Positions 1-5,504 of a DNA stretch of 5,504 nucleotides are shown here, one piece after another. Origin of the DNA: Desulfuromonadales bacterium C00003068. Lineage in GTDB: Bacteria > Desulfobacterota > Desulfuromonadia > Desulfuromonadales > Desulfuromonadaceae. The position numbers were made by a program, and so were the translations under genes. The stretch lies in the NCBI GenBank assembly GCA_001751155.1, contig MAXR01000090.1, forward strand, positions 1 to 5,504. The letters run 5' to 3'. The notes below the pieces were generated by a model that was not told the origin of the DNA, ran no database searches, and worked only from the letters and a program-made list of their open reading frames with translations. Every line of letters starts with the position of its first letter. Within the stretch, counting starts at the first letter, position 1.

Positions 1-92
1 AGCAGTTATTACTCCGAGCACAGGGATAGATAAAAATGCGACAGATTCCTTGACATATACCGTAATGACTCACGCTGCAAAACACATTCACA

Positions 93-106
93 TTGTATCG
101 ATACAA
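93..106. other. 14-bp perfect palindrome beside the gdhA terminator
   Basis: TTGTATCGATACAA reads the same on both strands. It abuts and slightly overlaps the A/T arm of the gdhA terminator. A perfect 14-bp dyad fits a binding site for a dimeric regulator, perhaps serving a gene to the left of the window, but no promoter or protein partner is visible. It could also be a chance palindrome in AT-rich DNA. No function is claimed. Confidence 0.4.
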
Positions 107-132
107 AAAGCCCGGGTTGCCCCGGGCTTTTT
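105..132 (-). terminator. Intrinsic terminator downstream of gdhA (probably bidirectional)
   Basis: A perfect 12-bp inverted repeat (105-116 with 121-132) has a GCCCGGG core flanked by A and T runs. On the minus-strand RNA the loop is GCAA, a stable GNRA tetraloop, and the stem is followed by a run of five U. It lies 25 bases past the gdhA stop codon. The same symmetry gives a U run on the plus strand, so it could also stop transcription arriving from the left. Confidence 0.93.
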
Positions 133-157
133 ATTATTCACGATGAAGCAAAAAAGT

Positions 158-1519
<1,362 letters not shown>

Positions 1520-1539
1520 TTAACTTTCGGTTAGTTGAT

Positions 1540-1569
1540 TTTATGTCAGCAAAAATAATTTCATTGCAA
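1540..1569 (-). promoter_or_regulatory. Candidate gdhA promoter
   Basis: On the minus strand TTGCAA (1564-1569, -35-like) is followed after 18 bases by CATAAA (1540-1545, -10-like). This would give a leader of roughly 25 bases before gdhA. Both hexamers depart from consensus, and other alignments are possible in this AT-rich stretch. The call rests on position and partial match only. Confidence 0.3.
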
Positions 1570-1580
1570 TCAGTTGCAAT
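1563..1580. promoter_or_regulatory. Inverted repeat overlapping the putative gdhA -35 region
   Basis: ATTGCAA-TCAG-TTGCAAT is a perfect 7-bp inverted repeat around a 4-base centre, 56 bases upstream of the gdhA start. Its position over the candidate -35 box is where an operator for a dimeric regulator would sit. The motif was not matched to a named regulator: it does not fit the sites recalled for ArgR, HexR or FNR. The symmetry is seen; the role is inferred. Confidence 0.4.
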
Positions 1581-1747
1581 AAATAATAGACATAGAAACG
1601 AAAGCTCACTCATTAAGCATAAAACGTGCCATCGGTTCGTGTTCTTTATGTTTAGTTCGTAAGTAGTTGTTTTGAAGAACTTATTTAACGCAATAGTGCC
1701 ACGGAGAAATCAAAGGGAAAGCTCAAACTACTCAGCCTATAATAATA

Positions 1748-1780
1748 GTAAGTACTCGGGTGGGGTAGAAAAGTACTCAC
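1748..1780 (-). other. Ten-pair hairpin favoured on minus-strand RNA
   Basis: The arms 1748-1757 and 1771-1780 enclose a 13-base pyrimidine-rich loop (C-rich on the minus strand). On the minus-strand RNA all ten positions pair, two of them as G-U. On the plus-strand RNA the same two positions become A-C mismatches. This asymmetry hints that the minus strand is the transcribed one, the direction of gdhA. The core AGTACTC is also a direct repeat spaced 21 bases apart. Confidence 0.35.
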
Positions 1781-1849
1781 AGTGTCCAGGTTGTATCGTG
1801 TCGACATAGATCTATAGTTTGACTTTGCCCTGATCCTATAAACACAAAA

Positions 1850-1873
1850 GGGCAGAACCTTTCGGTTCGGCCC
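1850..1873 (-). terminator. Terminator-like hairpin, minus strand
   Basis: The stem pairs 1850-1853 with 1870-1873 (GGGC/GCCC) and 1855-1859 with 1864-1868 (GAACC/GGTTC), with one internal mismatch. On the minus-strand RNA the loop is GAAA, a GNRA tetraloop, and the stem is followed by CTTTTGTGTTT. The plus-strand tail is TATATAG and has no U run. It therefore reads as an intrinsic terminator for a leftward transcript. No gene ends just upstream of it, so it may end a small RNA or be a leftover of a lost gene. Confidence 0.45.
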
Positions 1874-1907
1874 TATATAGTTGAGTTGTAACAAAATATA
1901 AAAAATG

Positions 1908-1930
1908 GCCACGATGTGAAAATCGTGAGC
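1908..1930 (-). terminator. Second terminator-like hairpin, minus strand
   Basis: CACGAT (1910-1915) pairs with ATCGTG (1922-1927) around a 6-base loop. Two further G-C pairs (1908-1909 with 1929-1930) are possible across one bulged base. On the minus strand the stem is followed by ATTTTTTATATTTT (1893-1906), a good U-rich tail. The hairpin stands only 35 bases before the 1850-1873 hairpin in the same direction. The stem is less GC-rich than a typical terminator. Confidence 0.35.
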
Positions 1931-2149
1931 ATTTGTTGTCTTAGGAGGCTGACCGAAAATAGAAGAGGCTACTGCGAATAGGACAATATCCTGGTAATTA
2001 TCAGCAGTGTCCGGTTAGGGAATTGCGAAACAATATCACAGAATAATATACTATTAAAATAGCAGCTTACGTCGATTTTGCTTGACAATTAAGCTGGTTT
2101 TTAGCCGAGTATTTTCGTAAATACCTATTTAATTAATTTTGATAAAAAA

Positions 2150-2175
2150 GGCGGGGGCACCTGTATGCTCCCGCC
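2150..2175 (-). terminator. Intrinsic terminator downstream of the chemoreceptor gene
   Basis: GGCGGG (2150-2155) pairs with CCCGCC (2170-2175), and the stem extends inward through 2159/2166. It is flanked by A6 on the left and T8 on the right. It starts 13 bases past the MCP stop codon and would end that leftward transcript with a U6 tail. The position 2156/2169 is a G-U pair on the plus strand and an A-C mismatch on the minus strand, so the structure should also work, perhaps better, for rightward transcription. Confidence 0.9.
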
Positions 2176-2187
2176 TTTTTTTTGTTA

Positions 2188-4404
2188 TTAGAACTTGCCG
2201 AACTCGTCATCATTGAGGGCAATAGTTTGACGAGTTCCCGCTGTCATATCGCCCCAGCTGTTTGTTGGCGAGGAGGTAGGAGCTGGTCTGGCCGGTGCTG
2301 TTGATGGCTGATAACTGACCTGTTGTTGCTGCAAGCTCTGACCTTTGAGTTGGAAATGTTTCAGCATGTTAAGCAACTCTGCTGCCTGACCTGACAACTC
2401 TTCTGATGCTGCTGCGCTCTCTTCTGCCGTTGCAGTATTCTGCTGAATTGCCTGATCGATCTGTCCTAGCCCGGCGTTGATTTGGCGGATTCCCAATGCC
2501 TGCTCATTTGAGGCTGCGGCGATCTCTTCGGCCAAGTCGGACACTTTGGAGATCCCGCCAAAGATCGACTCAAGTGATTCGGCAGTCTGGTTAGCAATCT
2601 GCGAACCATTGTTGGTTTTATGGACTGAGCCTTCGATCAGCTCAGCTGTCTCACTGGCGGCTTTGGCACTGCGTGCCGCTAAATTCCGCACCTCTTCCGC
2701 GACAACAGCGAACCCTTTACCGTGTTGGCCGGCGCGTGCTGCTTCGACCGCAGCATTAAGTGCCAGCAGATTCGTTTGGAAAGCAATTTCATCAATAACC
2801 TTAATAATCTTGTTGATACTTTGACCCGCCGCGCTAATTTCGCCCATGGCCGCGACCATCTGCTCCATACACGTTTTTCCCTCTTCGCTCGCCCGCTTCG
2901 CTTCACTCGAAAGGGTGTTGACCTGATTTGCGTTGTCAGCGTTGTGCTCAGTCTGGCTTGACATCTCACTTAGAGATGCTGAAATTTCTTCAAGCGACGC
3001 TGCTGATTCGGTAACTCCCTGTGAAAGGGATTGAGCAGACTCGGATACCTGATCAGAACCAGATAAAACCTGATTGGAACTTGTTTGTACTTGATTTAAG
3101 GCAATATTGACGCTTTCAATCATCTGGTTGATCGCTTTAAAGATCACGTCTTGATCGGAACGTTCAGGAAGGCTAATGTCCCACTTACCGTTAGCCATTG
3201 CTCCAACAGCTTCAGCTTCGGCACGTTGCGACTTGGTGAGTGCTTCGATTCCCCGTGCCAAGTCACCGATCTCATCTTGACGGCTAATGAAATTTGGCGG
3301 AACTTCACGAGAGATATCGCCATCTTCAGCAATTTTAAGCAGATGGCGTATCGTTCTGGTAAGTGGTTTAACAATTCCGTTGGCCAACCCAACACCAAGG
3401 AGTGTGGCAATAACTAGTACGATTATTCCAAGCCAAACACTTTGCCACATAGCAGCTTTAGCTGGTGCCATGACTGCGTCCATAGGGATAACGACAAAGA
3501 ACGACCACGGTGTTTTAGCTTTGCCAACGACAATCGGGGCAAAAAATTTGTATGACATCTCTCCCGTACTTACGTTGGTATCGAAAAAACCAACCCCATC
3601 TTGTGCCACCCGATTTGCGTCCAAAGCGTTCCGGTAGTTCTCATTTGGGGTTAACTTTTGGCCAATCAGTTCCTCTTTAGGATTGGCAATAAAAGTGTTG
3701 TTGTAGGAGATGATACCGGCATAACCATACTTTCCCTGATAGGGCCTGATGGTGCTGGCAAATTCAGCTATCTGATCGAGCAAAAGATCGGTAGTGCCAA
3801 TTCCTTTAAAAATACCGTTTTCAATGATAGGCACACTGAGGGTGGTCATCAGGTAGGTTTTACCACCAGCTTCATAGCTATATGGATTAAGGAGCTGTTC
3901 ATCAAGGGTGTTTTTTGCCAACGAATAGTATTCATCACTATGGTAATCGCCAGTCAATGGTTCCTGGATAACTTTTCCGTCAACCTTATAGAAGTATGGG
4001 ATAAAGTGACCTTTGGCATTGTGCATCGGAGTATTGATGAAATTAGCATCGTTGCCATCAAAAGCGTTTGGCTCCCAATCGGTGCAGGCACCAAAAACCA
4101 GACTGTCATGTTCAACGATAGTTTTGATCTGTTTAATTACCGCACTACGGTCAGGATTGGGTAAGCGGGATGCCCCTTGAGCAAGGGAAGCAACAGAGCG
4201 CGATATTTCCATAGCTCGTTCCAGCTCTATCTCAATCTGATTAGCATAGCGCCAAGCTGACTCACGGGCGGTTTCTATGGCCTGTTCTTGCGCTACCGTA
4301 CGGGTTTCAATCACGTTTGGAACTAAGATTGCGATTAGTGTCAAAAAAGATAAACCGCAGATAACTAGTGGCAGTTTATACTTTAGTTTGAAATTGTTGA
4401 GCAT
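2188..4404 (-). CDS. Methyl-accepting chemotaxis protein (dCache-HAMP-MCP signal)
   Basis: A transmembrane chemoreceptor that senses a ligand outside the inner membrane and controls the CheA kinase through CheW. With the ATG at 4404 it has 738 residues. They are a short basic N-terminus, TM1 about 11-29, a long periplasmic double-Cache-like domain about 33-313, TM2 about 324-345 and a HAMP about 346-395 (DEIGDLA at 377-383). A second HAMP-like linker follows at about 400-450, then the coiled-coil signalling domain. Its hairpin tip (about 538-576) has the classic [17 protein letters not shown] and [13 protein letters not shown] motifs. A Gln/Pro-rich linker (about 691-716) precedes the tail ending DDEFGKF; the NWETF-type CheR tether of Tsr/Tar is absent. 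The start at 4404 is preferred because AAAGGG lies 8 bases upstream and TM1 follows as usual. A TTG start at 4473 would add 23 residues that read over the neighbouring MerR-type pseudogene. The ligand is unknown. Confidence 0.95.
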   Translation of the reverse strand: MLNNFKLKYKLPLVICGLSFLTLIAILVPNVIETRTVAQEQAIETARESAWRYANQIEIELERAMEISRSVASLAQGASRLPNPDRSAVIKQIKTIVEHDSLVFGACTDWEPNAFDGNDANFINTPMHNAKGHFIPYFYKVDGKVIQEPLTGDYHSDEYYSLAKNTLDEQLLNPYSYEAGGKTYLMTTLSVPIIENGIFKGIGTTDLLLDQIAEFASTIRPYQGKYGYAGIISYNNTFIANPKEELIGQKLTPNENYRNALDANRVAQDGVGFFDTNVSTGEMSYKFFAPIVVGKAKTPWSFFVVIPMDAVMAPAKAAMWQSVWLGIIVLVIATLLGVGLANGIVKPLTRTIRHLLKIAEDGDISREVPPNFISRQDEIGDLARGIEALTKSQRAEAEAVGAMANGKWDISLPERSDQDVIFKAINQMIESVNIALNQVQTSSNQVLSGSDQVSESAQSLSQGVTESAASLEEISASLSEMSSQTEHNADNANQVNTLSSEAKRASEEGKTCMEQMVAAMGEISAAGQSINKIIKVIDEIAFQTNLLALNAAVEAARAGQHGKGFAVVAEEVRNLAARSAKAASETAELIEGSVHKTNNGSQIANQTAESLESIFGGISKVSDLAEEIAAASNEQALGIRQINAGLGQIDQAIQQNTATAEESAAASEELSGQAAELLNMLKHFQLKGQSLQQQQVSYQPSTAPARPAPTSSPTNSWGDMTAGTRQTIALNDDEFGKF

Positions 4405-4412
4405 AACGAGTG

Positions 4413-4420
4413 CCCTTTCT
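4413..4420 (-). promoter_or_regulatory. Ribosome binding site supporting the MCP start at 4404
   Basis: AGAAAGGG on the minus strand ends 8 bases before the ATG at 4404-4402. It is a moderate Shine-Dalgarno match and the best near any candidate start. The upstream TTG at 4473 has only AAGG at about 12 bases, and the ATG at 4455 has none. Confidence 0.55.
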
Positions 4421-4426
4421 AAATAA

Positions 4427-4702
4427 TTACAGATTGAATGATCTTTTAACGGCATTGTAAATGGAATGTTCAACGTCTACTTTACCTTCGATGAATCCTC
4501 TCATTTCATCTAGGGTTAATCCCACCTGTTTGTAGTATTTAAATTACTGGTACGGCTAAAAACGATTCTTTTGAGTAATATCGATAGTTGTTGATATCGT
4601 CTCTTTCGGAGTTTATAAGGCCGAGTTTGTTATAGTAGTGAAGTGCCTTTGTCGATATATTGCAGGTTTTTCTGACTTCACCTATTGGTTTTTGTATTTC
4701 AT
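4427..4702 (-). pseudogene. Broken MerR-family transcriptional regulator
   Basis: The minus strand encodes a MerR-type winged helix-turn-helix in pieces. One frame, read down from 4685, gives IGEVRKTCNISTKALHYY, then NKLGLINSERDDINNYRYYS, then KESFLAVPVI, and hits TAA at 4541-4539. One base over, from 4540, the homology continues as KYYKQVGLTLDEMRGFIEGK and then [17 protein letters not shown], ending at TAA 4429-4427. The likely original start, ATG at 4702, is out of frame with the first piece: an A5 run at 4689-4693 (minus strand) would need one more A. So there are two single-base frameshifts. The gene also stops after about 90 codons, with no dimerisation helix or effector domain. Intact MerR-family regulators bind promoters with long spacers and activate after ligand binding. 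Homology is recognised from the conserved IGEV, RYY/HYY, GLI and NYRYY positions. A sequencing error could explain one shift but hardly all three defects. Confidence 0.82.
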
Positions 4703-5219
4703 AAACGTCCCGTTCACATCATGCTTGACTCGTCAGGTGTATGCCCAACTCATATTCGCGTTGTTTTGGCGGATGCTGACCTATTGTTGTGATAAATATT
4801 TTTTACACACAATGACAGCCACTTTCCTAAAACATGGTTCTATTGTATACGGCTACGTTTATAGGTGCTGCAAGGTTGCGGCCAATTTGCATAAAAAAAT
4901 AGCATTCGCTTGAAAGCTAAACAATATCAGCCATTTAAAAACGGATATAAACAATATGGTTGCAAAGAGGGGTGACAGATGATGATTATAGTGGGACAGG
5001 GGTGCCAATTTGGTACAATGGGGCATGAAGGGCACAAATGGCAAACGCCGACCACAGTTGATTACGTAAGTACTTTGGCTTTGGAACTGGTTTTTGAAAT
5101 TCTATGGATTGAATTACCTCTGATCCTTGAAGCAGTCTGAAGACAGCGCATTTGATCCATGCTTGGGTTGCATTTTGCAGGGTGTCTTCGTTGCGATCAA
5201 TCAACTAAGAGGTGTCGAT
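4703..5219. other. Intergenic region without a confident gene
   Basis: About 517 bases between the MerR-type remnant and the transporter gene. Two small frames overlap on opposite strands. A 53-codon plus-strand frame at 4979-5140 has an ATG start and GAGGGG 6 bases upstream. A 72-codon minus-strand frame at 4986-5204 starts with TTG, lacks a ribosome binding site and lies in the same frame as the transporter tail. Neither product is recognised. Other items are TAAACAATAT repeated at 4918-4927 and 4948-4957, an imperfect dyad GTGCCAA-T-TTGGTAC at 5002-5016, and a 7-bp inverted repeat GAAGACA/TGTCTTC (5139-5145 and 5183-5189) with a 37-base interior. No convincing terminator for the transporter gene was found here. 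Confidence 0.5.
4844..4873 (-). promoter_or_regulatory. Weak candidate promoter upstream of the MerR-type pseudogene
   Basis: On the minus strand TTGCAG (4868-4873) is followed after 18 bases by TATACA (4844-4849). It would start a transcript about 130 bases before the ancestral ATG at 4702. The longer than standard spacer fits MerR-type promoters only loosely, since they usually have 19-20 bases, and no clear dyad lies between the boxes. It may be chance. Confidence 0.2.
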
Positions 5220-5504
5220 TTAGTTTTCTGTGACTGCGTTAGCCTCTTTTACTGTTGCTTCATCTACGGTTGATGGCGGTAGTTGCGCCAGAATCACGCC
5301 GCTGATGATCATCACGGCACCAAATCCGGCAGCAGCGGGCAGGGTTTCACCTAACACCAGATAGGCGGCGATGGCAGCAAATACCGGTTCCAAGGCAAAG
5401 ATCAATGCCACGCGGGTATCGCTGAGATAGCCCTGGGCTTTCGTTTGCACCGTGATGGCGACAGCGGTTCCTAAAAAGGCGACAAAGACGATGGCAAACA
5501 ATAG
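5220..5504 (-). CDS. EamA/DMT-family transporter, C-terminal part (runs off the right edge)
   Basis: The 3' end of an inner-membrane transporter of the drug/metabolite transporter superfamily, whose members move amino acids, nucleosides or other small metabolites. The visible 94 codons hold about three hydrophobic helices: FAIVFVAFLGTAVAITV, then VALIFALEPVFAAIAAYLVL, then FGAVMIISGVILAQL. The EPVFAAxxAYLxLGE motif followed by a final helix is a hallmark of the end of the second EamA repeat. A hydrophilic, acidic tail of about 20 residues ends at the stop codon. The frame stays open to the window edge (last codon CTA, Leu), so a TTG at 5501 is internal, not a start. A full protein would have about ten helices and near 300 residues. 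The substrate cannot be told from this part. Confidence 0.88.
   Translation of the reverse strand, partial: LLFAIVFVAFLGTAVAITVQTKAQGYLSDTRVALIFALEPVFAAIAAYLVLGETLPAAAGFGAVMIISGVILAQLPPSTVDEATVKEANAVTEN

Larger units (their letters stand above)
1581..2143. other. Long intergenic region without a confident gene
   Basis: About 560 bases between the gdhA promoter area and the chemoreceptor terminator. No reading frame with a family match and a ribosome binding site was found on either strand. A 75-codon minus-strand frame across 1685-1912 contains a terminator-like hairpin and is not credible. The stretch holds three hairpins described separately (1748-1780, 1850-1873, 1908-1930), a 12-base near-palindrome CTATT-AA-AATAG at 2051-2062, and two copies of CAGTGTCC (1780-1787 and 2005-2012). 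An AGGAGG at 1943-1948 on the plus strand has no start codon at a usable distance. The density of structure suggests an untranslated RNA or a long gdhA leader, but neither is shown. Confidence 0.6.

Noticed and set aside
50..55. TTGACA on the plus strand as a -35 box
   Set aside because: No -10-like hexamer occurs at 16-18 bases and no rightward gene follows before the terminator.
1685..1912. 75-codon minus-strand reading frame in the gdhA-MCP spacer
   Set aside because: It spans terminator-like hairpins, shows no family motif, has a very Tyr/Ser-rich unstructured composition and lacks a clear ribosome binding site.
1943..1948. AGGAGG on the plus strand
   Set aside because: A perfect Shine-Dalgarno-like string, but no ATG, GTG or TTG follows at 5-12 bases with an open frame.
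2082..2087. TTGACA on the plus strand in the gdhA-MCP spacer
   Set aside because: No acceptable -10 at 16-18 bases; the closest, TATTTT at 2110, is 22 bases away.
4453..4483. Possible FliA (sigma-28) promoter upstream of the chemoreceptor gene
   Set aside because: TAAAGTAG followed by TCCATTTA at 11 bases matches the -35 part but only about half of the GCCGATAA -10 consensus, too weak to call.
4638..4913. 91-codon plus-strand frame opposite the MerR-type remnant
   Set aside because: It is antisense to the recognisable MerR-type coding pieces at its left end, has no ribosome binding site, and its Cys/Tyr/Phe-rich product matches no family.
4990..5020. Sigma-54 promoter or NtrC site near TTGGCAC (minus strand)
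   Set aside because: The -24-like TTGGCAC is present, but the -12 GC is replaced by CC. The dyad ACCA/TGG spacing is also two bases too short for the NtrC consensus.

Overview
This window looks like the chromosome of a gammaproteobacterium. The coding regions have moderate GC and the spacers are AT-rich. The glutamate dehydrogenase is of the hexameric NADP type, and the chemoreceptor has the dCache/HAMP/MCP layout and the C-terminal tail common in Aeromonadales- and Shewanella-like bacteria. The genus cannot be fixed from sequence reading alone. Every recognisable gene lies on the minus strand.

Layout from left to right. Positions 1-157 hold a 14-bp perfect palindrome and a strong intrinsic terminator for gdhA. 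gdhA (NADP-dependent glutamate dehydrogenase, 449 codons) fills 158-1507 and has a clear ribosome binding site. The 680-base spacer 1508-2187 holds a candidate gdhA promoter overlapping an inverted repeat, several hairpins that pair best as minus-strand RNA, and the terminator of the next gene. A methyl-accepting chemotaxis protein gene occupies 2188-4404; a TTG-initiated extension to 4473 is judged to be false. Just upstream, 4427-4702 is a broken MerR-family regulator gene with two frameshifts and no C-terminal part. The 517-base spacer 4703-5219 holds no confident gene, only two weak overlapping small reading frames on opposite strands. The right edge (5220-5504) is the 3' end of an EamA/DMT-family transporter gene running off the window.

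The genes do not form an evident operon. gdhA and the chemoreceptor each have their own terminator and are separated by a long spacer. gdhA assimilates ammonium into glutamate, the chemoreceptor senses a small extracellular ligand and signals to CheA/CheW, and the transporter is probably a small-metabolite exporter or importer. No defence system, mobile element or biosynthetic cluster was seen. The most notable items are the MerR-family pseudogene and the structured spacer upstream of gdhA.
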